Below, in pieces: positions 24,100 through 33,616 of a DNA stretch of 64,000 nucleotides. Position 1 is the stretch's first letter, and each line of letters opens with the position of its first letter. Location of the stretch: assembly GCA_900315565.1 (NCBI GenBank), contig OMZS01000004.1, positions 96,456 to 160,455 of the forward strand, in the 5' to 3' direction. This DNA comes from an uncultured Prevotellaceae bacterium. GTDB lineage: Bacteria > Bacteroidota > Bacteroidia > Bacteroidales > Bacteroidaceae. The position numbers and the translations under genes were made by a program. A model generated the notes under the pieces. That model was not told where the DNA came from, did not search any database, and was given only the letters and a program-made list of their open reading frames with translations.

Positions 24100-25686
24100 T
24101 CAGTAGCCTGTTCTTTTACTGTTGATACGCGAGCGGGTGGAGCGCATGGTGCTCTCGCTGATGCCCATGATGCGCATGATTTCTTCGTCGGTGCGGCCTT
24201 CGTGCTCCATGATGGCGAAAAACATGTATTTGGGAGAGAGGCGGTCGTAGTCGGTTTCCAGGTCGTTGACGAAGGCGAGGTCTTTCAGTTTGTAGTATTC
24301 TATGAAGTCAGTGAAGTCGGCCTTTCCCCATCTCACGGTGGTGGCCCCCGATTGCAGCGCGTCGTAGAGCCGTTTTCCGTTGGCCAGTATGCCGGCCTGC
24401 CGCTGCTGCAGCTCGCTGATTTTCCGGTTCAGCCTTACCAGTTCCTTGGTGTTCTGCTCTCCGCTGGCTTCCAGCTGCTCTGCCTTTCGGGTGTAGTCGG
24501 CCAGCTGCACTTTGGTCTCGGCCAGCTGTTTGGCAGTTTTCATCCCCCGGTAGCTGTAATAGCCGAGACCGATTATCAGGAGTCCGCCGATGCCCACAAC
24601 GACCAGTCCCCATCCATACACCTTGTTCAATAGTTCCTGTTCTGCCACCTTCTTGTCATACTTGGCCTGAATCTCGTTTAGCCGCTCCTGCTGCTGTGTA
24701 TCGTAGTAGCGTTTTTGCCACGCCATAGCGCTGTCTGCCAGTGCGTTGGCCCGCTCATAGTCTTTCCGTTCCATACATTGCTTCCGCATGGTGTTGAAAA
24801 TGTCTATCCGTATGGTGCTCATCAGCGTGTTACGGGTCCTGTAGAGGGCCTGTTCCCACATCTCATTTGCTTTTTCCGTGCTGTCTTCCCTGAGGTAGAT
24901 GTTGGCAAGCGCGTAATAGGCACCTGCAAGATTTCCCGTGTCTATGGCCTTCTTCAGATAGACTTTGGCCAGCAAAGGCTCTTCTTTCTCATAGATTCTT
25001 CCTAAGTTTATATAATAATAAGGGAGATTGGACGGATGCATAGATTGTAGCAACGTCCCGCATTCGTTTGCACAAATCAGGGCACTGTCCTTTTTCCCCA
25101 ATTCCAAATAACAATATATGAGGTGGATTAAAGCATTTGATTGTCTTTCTTCGCTTTTCAAGGTCTTAGCAATAGTCAGGGCTTTCTGTGCATAATATTT
25201 ACATAAATCGGTCTCATAAGCTTCACCATTATAATAAGAAAGAGCGTCACAAATTTTGTATTGCAGCAGAAGGTCGTCTGTTTGGTCAGCCAACTTTTCT
25301 GCCTGTTTGATGAGCATGATGGTCTGGGGCATCCTATATTTATTATAGGTGGTTACGCCTTGATAGTACAGTGCGCGGGCCAGTTTTACTTTATCTGAAG
25401 TGTTCTTATAGTAGTTTACGCTATACAGGATAGCACTGTCGGAAGTGGAAGTAATGCGCCTCCTGCGGTTAATCTCGGTCTGAACTAAATAGTAATAGGC
25501 AGAGTCTTCCCCAGACTTCATGTCTGACAAAGGAATCTCGTCAAGGCAATGATAGGCGGAATCCACCTCGTCGTGGGCTAACAGGCCATCAATACGTGAC
25601 AACTGTTCCTCTGCATCGTTTCTGCTTTGGCATCCAAGGAGAAGCATGGTGGATAATATGAAAGAAACGAATAGGGAAGTCTTCAT
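24100..25686 (-). CDS. membrane TPR regulator with C-terminal helix-turn-helix
   Basis: 528 residues from ATG 25686 (the longer frame overlaps the promoter). A lipoprotein-type signal (MKTSLFVSFILSTMLLLGCQ) leads into a TPR region (about 25-340), with helical pairs such as LARALYYQGVTTYNKYRMPQ, YINLGRIYEKEEPLLAKVYL and AYYALANIYLREDSTEKANE. One membrane helix (GWGLVVVGIGGLLIIGLGYY) follows, then a coiled coil (about 395-450), and a C-terminal LuxR-like helix-turn-helix (MEHEGRTDEEIMRIMGISESTMRSTRSRIN). The topology suggests a sensor whose TPR part is outside and whose DNA-binding end is cytoplasmic. It is divergent from the thioredoxin/barrel/C39 transporter genes, so it is a good candidate regulator for them. 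Confidence 0.82.
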   Translation of the reverse strand: MKTSLFVSFILSTMLLLGCQSRNDAEEQLSRIDGLLAHDEVDSAYHCLDEIPLSDMKSGEDSAYYYLVQTEINRRRRITSTSDSAILYSVNYYKNTSDKVKLARALYYQGVTTYNKYRMPQTIMLIKQAEKLADQTDDLLLQYKICDALSYYNGEAYETDLCKYYAQKALTIAKTLKSEERQSNALIHLIYCYLELGKKDSALICANECGTLLQSMHPSNLPYYYINLGRIYEKEEPLLAKVYLKKAIDTGNLAGAYYALANIYLREDSTEKANEMWEQALYRTRNTLMSTIRIDIFNTMRKQCMERKDYERANALADSAMAWQKRYYDTQQQERLNEIQAKYDKKVAEQELLNKVYGWGLVVVGIGGLLIIGLGYYSYRGMKTAKQLAETKVQLADYTRKAEQLEASGEQNTKELVRLNRKISELQQRQAGILANGKRLYDALQSGATTVRWGKADFTDFIEYYKLKDLAFVNDLETDYDRLSPKYMFFAIMEHEGRTDEEIMRIMGISESTMRSTRSRINSKRTGY

Positions 25687-25705
25687 AAATGTTGTAAATT
25701 TGTGA

Positions 25706-25713
25706 CAAAGGTA
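25706..25713 (-). promoter_or_regulatory. -7 element of the TPR regulator
   Basis: TACCTTTG on the minus strand lies 19 bp before the ATG at 25686. The -33 is weak (a TTTG lies 12 bp away instead of about 20). Confidence 0.55.
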
Positions 25714-25729
25714 CAAAAATTAATTCAAA

Positions 25730-26083
25730 CCACATTGAAAAACCGCTTTTTTCTTTTTTGCATGCTTTGTGACAGTCTCTTTTTGTTGCATTTTCTTTCA
25801 TCTTGCTTTGTTGCAAAACACGCAACATGCTGACAAACAAGCTAATAGGATAATTCCTGCTTGCAACACTCCATTGAAAAAGATGTCGAAATAGTTGGAG
25901 CTTTCCATTTCTTGTTTCTATATTTGCCATGCGAAAACGCTCTTTATTAGTGTTAAGCAAGAAACAAATGACCACCTACAGACAGTTAATCTTTACAAAT
26001 ATCTGTTATGTTTTCGGGTTTGTTGAGCGTCTATATAATGTAACTCAGTAAGCTGGTCAAAGTGAAATGAACAGAATCTTAAT
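25730..26083. other. divergent intergenic region of the secretion locus
   Basis: AT-rich, about 350 bp, between the regulator and the thioredoxin-like gene. An overlapping minus-strand frame (to 25975) gives an implausible product that runs over the regulator start. No clear precursor peptide with a GG cleavage site is visible. The leader near 26060-26083 has no consensus -7 element, which fits activator-dependent expression. Confidence 0.45.
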
Positions 26084-27280
26084 ATGATGAGAAAAGGATT
26101 AATAATTATTATGGCAGTATTGTTGCCAATGTTTTCGGCAGAAGCAAAACTGGCGCAAACCGACAATTGTACCGCGGTATGCGACTCTGCATCTTCGGCA
26201 ATGCTAACCGTGCGCGGTTCGCTGACATCCAGCAGTGACACTATAGTTGTTTGGCTGCTCACCGACGAAGGGAGCCTGATGCGAGTTGCGGCCACCGACA
26301 CACTAAATGCCGGGCAGTTTGCCTTCAGCCTTAATGTGCCATGCGAAGTACGTAAATACTCGATCACCACACCCGACAAGCATGTTGATGTGGACTTTTA
26401 TGCCTCTGGCGGAATGGAAGTATCCGTCAGGGGACGTGCCGACTGCCTGGCCACGTGGAAAGTGGAAAGTCCTGCCCCAGAGCAGCGATTAGAAAATGCC
26501 CTTCGAGAAACTGCCGAGTCGTACGAAATTCAGCGCGAGACTGTGCTCACCGACTATTACAGGCTGGGGGACAAACTTAAGAACGGCGAGAACATTGACC
26601 GCGAGCAGATGAAAATGCTGAAAGCACAGCTTGACACACTGAAGGCCCAGACATTCAGTTGCGAGATGGGTGTATTGGAGCAGTGGCCCATCAACGAGCA
26701 GTGGTTGGAAAAACTGTCGTCGATAGCCGCCTACTGCGAGATATTGCCCACACTCATGGACCGTCCCCGAGCCATCAACCTCTACAACCGTCTGAGCGAC
26801 GAGCAGAAAGCCAGCGACCAGGGCCAGAGGATGCTTTGGGCACTATATCCCGAGAACAAGGTGAAGGAAGGCATGAAGTCGCCCGACGGAAATTTCATCT
26901 CGCCTGATGGAAAGCAACATAAACTGGCCGAGTTCCGCGGAAAATATGTGCTGGTCGACTTCTGGTTCAACGGCTGTTTGCCCTGCCGCCGCAGTATTCC
27001 CGAATTGGGCGAGGTAAGCAAGCAGTACAAGGGCCGCTTGGAAGTGGTCAGCCTGAGCCTCGATGCCATGAAGGTGTGGGTAGATGCCACCGACGAACAT
27101 CCCATCACATGGAACAACTGGAACGACAAGAAAGGGCGCAACGGACTCTATGCCAAATACCCCACTCAAGGTGTTCCTTTCTACGTGCTCCTCTCGCCCG
27201 ACGGCACTGTCATAACTATGCAGGCCGGCTATGCCGAGGGAGTAATAAAGGAACTGCTGAAGAAACACATTGCCGATTAG
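26084..27280 (+). CDS. TlpA-like thioredoxin-fold protein, exported
   Basis: 398 residues with a signal peptide (MMRKGLIIIMAVLLPMFSAEA). Residues about 40-130 are beta-rich and resemble the DUF4369-like N-terminal domain that precedes many Bacteroidetes thioredoxin-like proteins (VRGSLTSSSDTIVVWLLTDE). A helical region (about 145-250) and a C-terminal thioredoxin fold (about 265-398) follow. The active site is NGCLPCRR (Cys298, Cys301), with the cis-proline loop QGVPFYVLLSPDG. It should reduce or oxidise disulfides in the periplasm. It is the first of three same-strand genes with gaps of 39 and 2 bp, so it probably serves the product of the C39 exporter. Confidence 0.85.
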   Translation: MMRKGLIIIMAVLLPMFSAEAKLAQTDNCTAVCDSASSAMLTVRGSLTSSSDTIVVWLLTDEGSLMRVAATDTLNAGQFAFSLNVPCEVRKYSITTPDKHVDVDFYASGGMEVSVRGRADCLATWKVESPAPEQRLENALRETAESYEIQRETVLTDYYRLGDKLKNGENIDREQMKMLKAQLDTLKAQTFSCEMGVLEQWPINEQWLEKLSSIAAYCEILPTLMDRPRAINLYNRLSDEQKASDQGQRMLWALYPENKVKEGMKSPDGNFISPDGKQHKLAEFRGKYVLVDFWFNGCLPCRRSIPELGEVSKQYKGRLEVVSLSLDAMKVWVDATDEHPITWNNWNDKKGRNGLYAKYPTQGVPFYVLLSPDGTVITMQAGYAEGVIKELLKKHIAD

Positions 27281-27319
27281 CCGCAGGATGAAACTTATAT
27301 ATAGCCCATTTCAATTGTT

Positions 27320-29611
27320 ATGAAAAAAAGTTTGTTGATATTTCTGTTGTTGGTGTCAGTTCTATGTTCCAAAGCACAGACATTGACGGGAATGGTGGTT
27401 GACGAGAGTGGCTCGCCTGTCTCTTTTGCCACGGTAGCCTTATTACAGTCGTCTGATTCTGCGTTTGTCAGTGGCGCGGTGACCGACGATGCGGGAAAGT
27501 TCGCCTTGGCGGCTGATCCGAGAGGCGGGTTGCTGAAGGTGAGTTGCGTGGGCTACGACACACAATACCGTGAACCGGCTGAGGGCATGACCGTCATTTT
27601 ACAGCAGGCGGCAATAATGGTGGAGGGCGTTGTGGTGAAGGGTAGCCGTCCTGTCTATCACATGGATGAACGCGGCCTTGTGGCTCCGATAGAAAACACT
27701 GTTCTTAGTAAATTGGGTAATGGCATGGACGTGCTAAATCAGTTGCCTTTTGTCAAGGAGGAAGGCGACGGCGTGAGCATTATGGGGCAGCAGGGCGGCT
27801 TGCTGGTATATATCAACAAACGCAAAATGGAGGACTGGAACGAACTGCGTCAGCTGTCGAGCTACGATATTAAGGCGGTTAGAATTGTTACTAACCCAGG
27901 ATCAGAATACGGTGCCAACGTAGGTACGGTAATCCTAATCACCACACTTCGTCCCACAGGTGAGGGATTAGGCGGATATGCAATGGCAGAGGGCAGGCAG
28001 GCGAAGGATTTCAAAAGCACGGCACGTGTGAACCTGAACTACCGTCGGGGTGACACCGATGTGTTTGGCGGTGCCTACTTGATGAATAACGTTACAAGAG
28101 TGGGGCACGACGATCAACACAGGTTCCTGTACGAGCAGGAAACGTATGAGACCTTGAGCAGCGGCCAACAGAAAACGAAATACTCATGGCTATGGATGAA
28201 TGTGGGTATGAACCATCAGCCAGACGACAGGCAATATATCAGCCTTCAGTATAGTTTCGACACTTATTTAAGAAACAAGACACATCTGGACAGGGACAAC
28301 ATCTTTTCTGGCGGGGGAGAGAAAGAGGAATTCAAGTCGGCAACAGATTTCGACGAAACACAATTCCGGCATCGCCTGACGGCCTATTATTCCAACCAAC
28401 TGAGCGAGAAGTGGAGTGTTGCCTTGGACGGCATTTGGGCACATTATGGCTCGGGAGAAGATCAGGAAGAGCATGAAAACCGCTATGGCACACCGCAGCA
28501 GATACAGACAGAAAGCCGCTCAAGGACAGACATGTATGCCCTGAAGGGAGTGGCTACGGGCAAGATTCTTGCTGGTGAATTGAACTGGGGGGTGGAAGGT
28601 ATCTGCACTAGCAGCAGACAGGACTATCAGGTGGTGCAACAGGCTGGTAATGGAATACCCGACAGCGACACTGAAGCAAGACAGAAGTCGGGAAGCCTTT
28701 TTGCAAGTTATCGGCGAAGCCTGGGAAACCTGTCAGGTGAAGTGGGTGTCAGATACGAGTATGTAGATTTCAGGTTCTACAATGCTGGTGTTCTTTCTGC
28801 TGATGACAGCCGAACATATCATCACCTATTCCCCAACCTCTCGCTGTCTTACCGAATAGGGCAGGTCGCGCTTACGGCGGGATACCGCGTCGGTGTGTCG
28901 CGCCCGAGCTACTATCTGATGAGAAGCGGCGTTTCCTTTGCTAACAGTTTCCTCTATTATCAGGGAAATCCCAAACTACAACCTGAGTACACGCACAGAT
29001 ACTCTGTTTCGGCTGCCTGGCGCGACCTGCATCTGTCACTGAGCTATTCACATTGTGTGGACAGGTGCGTCAACATGCTCTCGCTGTACGAAAACCAGCC
29101 TGTGGTGTTGAGTGGAAATCAGAATACCGATGCCGACTACCTTCGCTGCACCATGTCATGGTCGCCTACTTTTGGCTGTTGGAAGCCGTCGCTGTCGTTG
29201 TCTTTCGAAAAGCAGTATTTAGAGTTCTATGGGATTACCTATAATCAGCCCGTCTTCTCGTACTCTTTCAAGAACGTGGTGACGCTGCCACATGACTGGC
29301 AGGTTGTGATTAACGCTGGGGGACATTCGCAGGGCCAAAGCAATATCTATACAGCACGGGCGGCTCTGTTGTTTAGCTCTGAGGTCTATGCCAGTAAGAA
29401 AATCGGCAAATGGACATTACGCGTGGGTGTCTACGACTTGTTCCACACCAGTAACGATGACGGCTATAACAGACAGGGCGACATCTACCAGAGGCACAAA
29501 GCCGATATCAACCAGCAATGTGTCTATGTGCGAGCAACTTACCGTTTCAATGCCGCCCAGTCGAAATACAAGGGTGGAACGGCCGGCGAAAGCGAAATTA
29601 ACAGAATGTAA
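27320..29611 (+). CDS. outer-membrane beta-barrel protein (TonB-receptor-like)
   Basis: 763 residues with a signal peptide (ending near CSKAQ, residue 19). A carboxypeptidase-regulatory-like domain (about 20-95; LTGMVVDESGSPVSFATVAL) precedes a plug-like region (VYHMDERGLVAPIENTVLSK, then GMDVLNQLPFV and GGLLVYINKRKM) and a large barrel (about 210-763) whose strands alternate aromatic and polar residues. It fits the outer-membrane beta-barrel family related to TonB-dependent receptors (OMP_b-brl_3 type) rather than SusC. It lies between thioredoxin-like and C39 transporter genes, 2 bp before the latter. It may be the outer-membrane exit or entry for the exported peptide. Confidence 0.85.
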   Translation: MKKSLLIFLLLVSVLCSKAQTLTGMVVDESGSPVSFATVALLQSSDSAFVSGAVTDDAGKFALAADPRGGLLKVSCVGYDTQYREPAEGMTVILQQAAIMVEGVVVKGSRPVYHMDERGLVAPIENTVLSKLGNGMDVLNQLPFVKEEGDGVSIMGQQGGLLVYINKRKMEDWNELRQLSSYDIKAVRIVTNPGSEYGANVGTVILITTLRPTGEGLGGYAMAEGRQAKDFKSTARVNLNYRRGDTDVFGGAYLMNNVTRVGHDDQHRFLYEQETYETLSSGQQKTKYSWLWMNVGMNHQPDDRQYISLQYSFDTYLRNKTHLDRDNIFSGGGEKEEFKSATDFDETQFRHRLTAYYSNQLSEKWSVALDGIWAHYGSGEDQEEHENRYGTPQQIQTESRSRTDMYALKGVATGKILAGELNWGVEGICTSSRQDYQVVQQAGNGIPDSDTEARQKSGSLFASYRRSLGNLSGEVGVRYEYVDFRFYNAGVLSADDSRTYHHLFPNLSLSYRIGQVALTAGYRVGVSRPSYYLMRSGVSFANSFLYYQGNPKLQPEYTHRYSVSAAWRDLHLSLSYSHCVDRCVNMLSLYENQPVVLSGNQNTDADYLRCTMSWSPTFGCWKPSLSLSFEKQYLEFYGITYNQPVFSYSFKNVVTLPHDWQVVINAGGHSQGQSNIYTARAALLFSSEVYASKKIGKWTLRVGVYDLFHTSNDDGYNRQGDIYQRHKADINQQCVYVRATYRFNAAQSKYKGGTAGESEINRM

Positions 29612-29613
29612 AT

Positions 29614-31827
29614 ATGTTGAGAAAAGAATTCCCACTGACCCTCCAGCATGACAGTATGCAGTGTGGAGTGGCTTGTCTGGACATGGTTTGCCGTCATTAT
29701 GGCCGCCACTATGGCTTGGATTCGATATCGCGCTATTGCCATGCAACGCGCGAAGGGGTATCGATGAAGGGAATTAGTGAGGCGGCCCATGATTTGGGCT
29801 TTCAGACGGTTTGCGGGAAGATGGAACTTTCTCGGCTGTCGGAAATTCCACTGCCATGTATTCTTCACTGGGATCAAGAGCATTTCGTGGTGCTGTATCG
29901 GGTGAGGAGTGGCGGCAAACACTTTTATGTGGCAGACCCGGGTAAAGGTTTGGTTACTTATAAGGCTGAGGAATTCCAGGAGAAATGGATTTGCGTAGAG
30001 GAGGGGGGCATGGAAAAGGGTGTAGCCCTGCTGCTTGACCCGACTAACGAGTTTTACCAAAAAGAAATCAGAATGAGAAGTGAAAGTCACTCATTGAGCT
30101 TCTTGGTGAGATACTTCAAGAGGTACCGGCGGCAATTGCTGCTGATGGCACTGACGCTGCTGATGGCCAGTCTGATGCAGTTGGTGTTGCCGTTGCTCAC
30201 GCAGAAGATAGTGGATGTGGGTATCAAGGAGAAGGATATACCATTTATCTACTTGGTACTGGCGGGGCAATTAATGCTGACGCTGAGCCGCACGCTGGTG
30301 GACTTCTGGCGTCGGTGGCTGCTGCTCCGGGTGAGTATGCATGTCAACATCGACCTTATCAGCGACTTTTTCACCAAGCTGGTACGCCTGCCCATGTCGT
30401 TCTTCGATACGAAGCTGATGGGCGACCTACAGCAACGTATGAACGACCACCAGCGTGTGAACATCTTTATCACGCAACAGTCTATGGGGATGATGTTTGC
30501 AGCGACTACCTTCGTGGTGTTCGGCATTGTATTGTGGACCTATCATCCGCTGATTTTCGCCATCTTCCTCGGCGGCAGCATGCTCTATGGCGTATGGCTC
30601 TCGCTATTCCTGCGTAGGCGCAAGGTGATAGACTATGAGATGTTCGCCCGCCAGGCAAAAAACAACAGCAAGACGTATCAGATGCTGACCTCGATGCAGG
30701 AAATCAAATTGCAGGACTGCGGACAACGGCGCACCGAGGAATGGCAGCAGGTGCAGAGCGACCTGCTGGCGATCCAGAGTCGCAGCCTCCGACTGAAACA
30801 GCAACAGGAGGCGGGCTGTATCTTCATCGACGAGGTGAAAAATATTGTGATTACCGTGGTGGCGGCAACAGCGGTAATCCACGGAGAGCTGACGCTGGGC
30901 ATGATGCTGGCCGTGCAGTATATTATTGGCCAACTGAATGCGCCTGTGGCCCAACTGATGGAATTCTTCTATGCCGTGCAGGACGTAAAGCTCTCGCTCG
31001 AGCGCATTAACGAGATTCACCGGACGGAGGAGGACGACATCGAGGACTGGCGCTATGCCTGCTATAAGACGGGCACAAGGGAGTTGCGCGCGGAGCACGT
31101 GAACTTCAAATACGACCCGCACAGTCCGCGGTGGATTCTGCACGACATCAGCATGACCATCCCTGAGGGCAAGACGACGGCCATTGTCGGCGCATCGGGC
31201 AGCGGAAAGACAACGCTTATGAAGCTGCTGCTGAAGTATTACCCGGTATGCAAGGAAGACGGACTGGGCGACATCTTTTTGAGCAATTACAACTTGTACC
31301 TATATAATATAAAATGGTGGCACAGCCGTTGTGGTGTGGTGATGCAAGACGGAGTCATCTTCTCGGAGTCGATAGCCCGTAACATTGCCGTCGGTGATGG
31401 TGATATTGACTGGCAGCGATTGGAGCAGGCTGCCGAGACGGCCTGCATCAGAGACTTCGTGGAGAGTCTGCCCCTGAAATGGAATACGAAGGTGGGGCGC
31501 GACGGCGTTGGACTGAGCCAGGGCCAACGGCAGCGCATATTGATTGCACGTGCGGTGTATAAGGATCCGGACTTCTTGTTTCTTGATGAGGCCACGAATG
31601 CATTAGATGCCAAGAACGAGCGGCAGATTGTGGAGAACCTGGAGCAGTTTGCACAGGAGAAGACCGTGGTAGTGGTGGCCCACCGTCTGAGTACGGTGAA
31701 GAATGCAGACCAGATTGTGGTTCTCGACAAAGGCGAAGTGGTGGAAACGGGAACGCACGAGGAACTCGTCAACCGCCGTGGCTGCTACTATGAGTTGGTG
31801 CGGAATCAGTTGGAGCTGGGGAACTAA
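29614..31827 (+). CDS. C39 peptidase-containing ABC transporter (peptide exporter)
   Basis: 737 residues in the bacteriocin-processing exporter architecture. The C39 peptidase (about 1-145) has catalytic Cys17 in QHDSMQCGVACLDM, His90 in DQEHFVVLYRV and Asp108 in YVADPGKG. The ABC membrane domain (about 160-450) and the nucleotide-binding domain (about 490-737) follow: Walker A GASGSGKT (526-533), signature LSQGQ (634-638), Walker B FLFLDEA (654-660) and H-loop VVVAHRLSTV. Such proteins cut a leader after Gly-Gly and export the core peptide. The locus has no HlyD membrane-fusion protein; an outer-membrane barrel takes its place. It is the last gene of the group 26084-31827. Confidence 0.93.
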   Translation: MLRKEFPLTLQHDSMQCGVACLDMVCRHYGRHYGLDSISRYCHATREGVSMKGISEAAHDLGFQTVCGKMELSRLSEIPLPCILHWDQEHFVVLYRVRSGGKHFYVADPGKGLVTYKAEEFQEKWICVEEGGMEKGVALLLDPTNEFYQKEIRMRSESHSLSFLVRYFKRYRRQLLLMALTLLMASLMQLVLPLLTQKIVDVGIKEKDIPFIYLVLAGQLMLTLSRTLVDFWRRWLLLRVSMHVNIDLISDFFTKLVRLPMSFFDTKLMGDLQQRMNDHQRVNIFITQQSMGMMFAATTFVVFGIVLWTYHPLIFAIFLGGSMLYGVWLSLFLRRRKVIDYEMFARQAKNNSKTYQMLTSMQEIKLQDCGQRRTEEWQQVQSDLLAIQSRSLRLKQQQEAGCIFIDEVKNIVITVVAATAVIHGELTLGMMLAVQYIIGQLNAPVAQLMEFFYAVQDVKLSLERINEIHRTEEDDIEDWRYACYKTGTRELRAEHVNFKYDPHSPRWILHDISMTIPEGKTTAIVGASGSGKTTLMKLLLKYYPVCKEDGLGDIFLSNYNLYLYNIKWWHSRCGVVMQDGVIFSESIARNIAVGDGDIDWQRLEQAAETACIRDFVESLPLKWNTKVGRDGVGLSQGQRQRILIARAVYKDPDFLFLDEATNALDAKNERQIVENLEQFAQEKTVVVVAHRLSTVKNADQIVVLDKGEVVETGTHEELVNRRGCYYELVRNQLELGN

Positions 31828-31903
31828 GAAATGACGGTCAAATAAAGGCTGAAACTGTATCAATTTCCCAATACATTGTCCAACTTAACACGGTTATGTG
31901 GAA

Positions 31904-32002
31904 ATGAAGAAGTTATTATCAATACATCTATTATTACTTTTAACACCATGCCGGGATATCTTCAAAACGCATAATCATTTGGGATTTGCTTTTGACGCGT
32001 AG
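31904..32002 (+). CDS. short ORF with signal-like start (possible peptide or remnant)
   Basis: ATG 31904 to TAG 32000 encodes 32 residues: MKKLLSIHLLLLLTPCRDIF and a short polar tail. It begins 74 bp after the C39 transporter, and the hydrophobic start with a Cys at 16 looks like a lipoprotein signal. It has no GG cleavage site. It could be a remnant, a short lipopeptide, or chance. The remaining part of 31828-32163 is the terminator region of rplS. Confidence 0.3.
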   Translation: MKKLLSIHLLLLLTPCRDIFKTHNHLGFAFDA

Positions 32003-32075
32003 TGTGGTGAATGCGAAAGTGTGTATGGGAAGCGACAAATAGAGCATTAGCGTCACGGTTGCATGTATTACACGC

Positions 32076-32117
32076 AAAAAAAACAGGCTCTCGCACCATG
32101 GCGATGAGCCTGTTTTT
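32076..32117. terminator. bidirectional terminator of rplS
   Basis: ACAGGCTC (32083-32090) pairs with GAGCCTGT (32106-32113), extended by TCGC/GCGA and flanked by eight A on one side and five T on the other. It works for minus-strand rplS (stop at 32164) and could stop read-through from the transporter side. Confidence 0.8.
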
Positions 32118-32163
32118 ATGCTTTTCGCGGAAAGCACATTCGCCGCAGGGGCGAAAGGTGTGT

Positions 32164-32529
32164 TTACTTGCTCTCCTTCGAGATGGTTCTCTTCTCAGCA
32201 ATGCGAGCTTTCTTACCTGTGAGCTTGCGCAGATAGTAAAGCTTAGCGCGGCGAACCTTACCTACCTTGTTCACCTCAATGCTGTCAATGTTGGGCGAGT
32301 CGATGGGGAAGATACGCTCTACACCCACAGTACCCGACATTTTGCGAACGGTGAAACGCTTCTTGTCACCATGACCAGAAATGCGGATAACCACACCGCG
32401 ATAGAGCTGGATGCGCTCTTTTGAACCTTCGATAATTTTGTAAGCGACAGTGATAGTGTCACCAGCCTTGAACTCTGGGAACTGTTTGCCGGTTGCAAAT
32501 GCTTCTTCAGCAACTTTAATTAAATCCAT
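32164..32529 (-). CDS. rplS: 50S ribosomal protein bL19
   Basis: 121 residues with the family hallmarks: [57 protein letters not shown] and a C-terminal part with [13 protein letters not shown]. It is part of the 50S subunit at the 30S-50S interface. It is monocistronic with a consensus promoter at 32624-32653 and a terminator at 32076-32117. The C-terminus is a few residues longer than in E. coli ([16 protein letters not shown]), as is usual in the phylum. Codon use is strongly biased. Confidence 0.97.
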   Translation of the reverse strand: MDLIKVAEEAFATGKQFPEFKAGDTITVAYKIIEGSKERIQLYRGVVIRISGHGDKKRFTVRKMSGTVGVERIFPIDSPNIDSIEVNKVGKVRRAKLYYLRKLTGKKARIAEKRTISKESK

Positions 32530-32623
32530 TTGTTGTACTTCAGCTAATTAAATTTGTTTATCGTTCCTGCGCAACATGGCCAACCACGCTTCAGCTGCCA
32601 GCGGTTACGCCGAAAAGCGGATG

Positions 32624-32653
32624 CAAAGGTACAAAGAAAAAATGAAAGACAAA
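32624..32653 (-). promoter_or_regulatory. promoter of rplS
   Basis: On the minus strand TTTG (32650-32653), 18 bp, TACCTTTG (32624-32631), followed by CATCCGCTTT. The same initial sequence follows the rpsU promoter. Confidence 0.75.
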
Positions 32654-32705
32654 CCATGAAAGATGAAAAAAACGCTCTACTTTAACACATTTTCTTGATT
32701 CTGAC

Positions 32706-32736
32706 TTTGATATTTGCCCAATTTGCTGTATTTTTG
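32706..32736 (+). promoter_or_regulatory. promoter of the split 5'-nucleotidase genes
   Basis: TTTG (32706-32709), 19 bp, TATTTTTG (32729-32736). The leader to ATG 32817 is about 75 nt. Confidence 0.75.
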
Positions 32737-32816
32737 CAACATTAAAAGCCACTTTGCCCCGCTGCAAAGACGACTTCCCCAGAAAAATCATCTCCAAAAC
32801 CAAAACAGAATAAGCC

Positions 32817-33584
32817 ATGAAAAAGAAATTGCTCTATGTGGTGCTGAGCTTCCCACTGTTGCTGACCCTTTCGTGTACGAAACACTATCAGCTGGAGAGC
32901 GTCAGCCGTTCGAGAATCTTGATTGACAGCCGCTACGACGCAACGCCCGACGGCGGGGCGGCAGCCTTTATTGCCCCTTTTAAGCAGAAGGTGGACAGCG
33001 TGATGAGTCCCGTGGTGGGGCGCACCGCCTGCTATATGGCAGCCGAACGACCAGAAAGCAACCTGTCGAACCTGCTGTCTGACATTTTGGTATGGGCTGC
33101 CGGCAATTATGGTGAGAAAGTAGATTTCGGCATGTACAACATCGGCGGCATTCGCGCCGGCTTTGCCGAGGGCAACGTGACCTACGGCGACGTGCTCGAT
33201 GTGGCACCCTTCGAAAACAAAATCTGTTTTCTCGACCTGAAGGGCGACAAGGTGACCGAGCTCTTCGGCCAGATAGCCAAGCGTTTGGGCGAGGGCGTGA
33301 GCCGTGCCGTCAAGATGCGCATCTCTGCCGACGGCAAGCTGCTCAGCGCACTTGTGGATGGCAAAGAAATCGACCCCAACGCCACCTACCGCATTGCCAC
33401 CATCGACTATGTGGCTCAGGGCAACGACCAGCTGGAGGCTTTCAAGGCCAAAACCAACCTCAACTCGCCACAGGAGGAGAAAAACAACATGCGCTTTGTC
33501 ATCATCGACTACTTCCGCGAGCAGCAGAGACAGGGCAAAACAGTTGACGCCAAAGTGGAAGGCAGAATAGAAATAGAAAAATAA
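32817..33584 (+). CDS. 5'-nucleotidase C-terminal domain lipoprotein
   Basis: 255 residues. A lipoprotein signal ends at LTLSC (Cys20). The rest is the 5_nucleotid_C fold: RPESNLSNLLSDILVWAAGN, then DFGMYNIGGIRAGFAEGNVT, YGDVLDVAPFENKI and VDGKEIDPNATYRIATIDYV. In ordinary UshA-like nucleotidases this substrate-binding domain follows the metallophosphatase domain in one chain. Here it is a separate gene and comes first; the metallophosphatase follows 32 bp downstream. The pair should act together at the periplasmic face in nucleotide dephosphorylation. Confidence 0.9.
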   Translation: MKKKLLYVVLSFPLLLTLSCTKHYQLESVSRSRILIDSRYDATPDGGAAAFIAPFKQKVDSVMSPVVGRTACYMAAERPESNLSNLLSDILVWAAGNYGEKVDFGMYNIGGIRAGFAEGNVTYGDVLDVAPFENKICFLDLKGDKVTELFGQIAKRLGEGVSRAVKMRISADGKLLSALVDGKEIDPNATYRIATIDYVAQGNDQLEAFKAKTNLNSPQEEKNNMRFVIIDYFREQQRQGKTVDAKVEGRIEIEK

Positions 33585-33616
33585 GCAACGCAACGACCAC
33601 AAAACGAAACACCACT

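Noticed and set aside
25589-25975. 128-codon minus-strand frame over the start of the TPR regulator
   Set aside because: It runs through the regulator promoter and start in another frame, has no signal or known motif, and lacks a GG leader, so I do not accept it as a precursor peptide.
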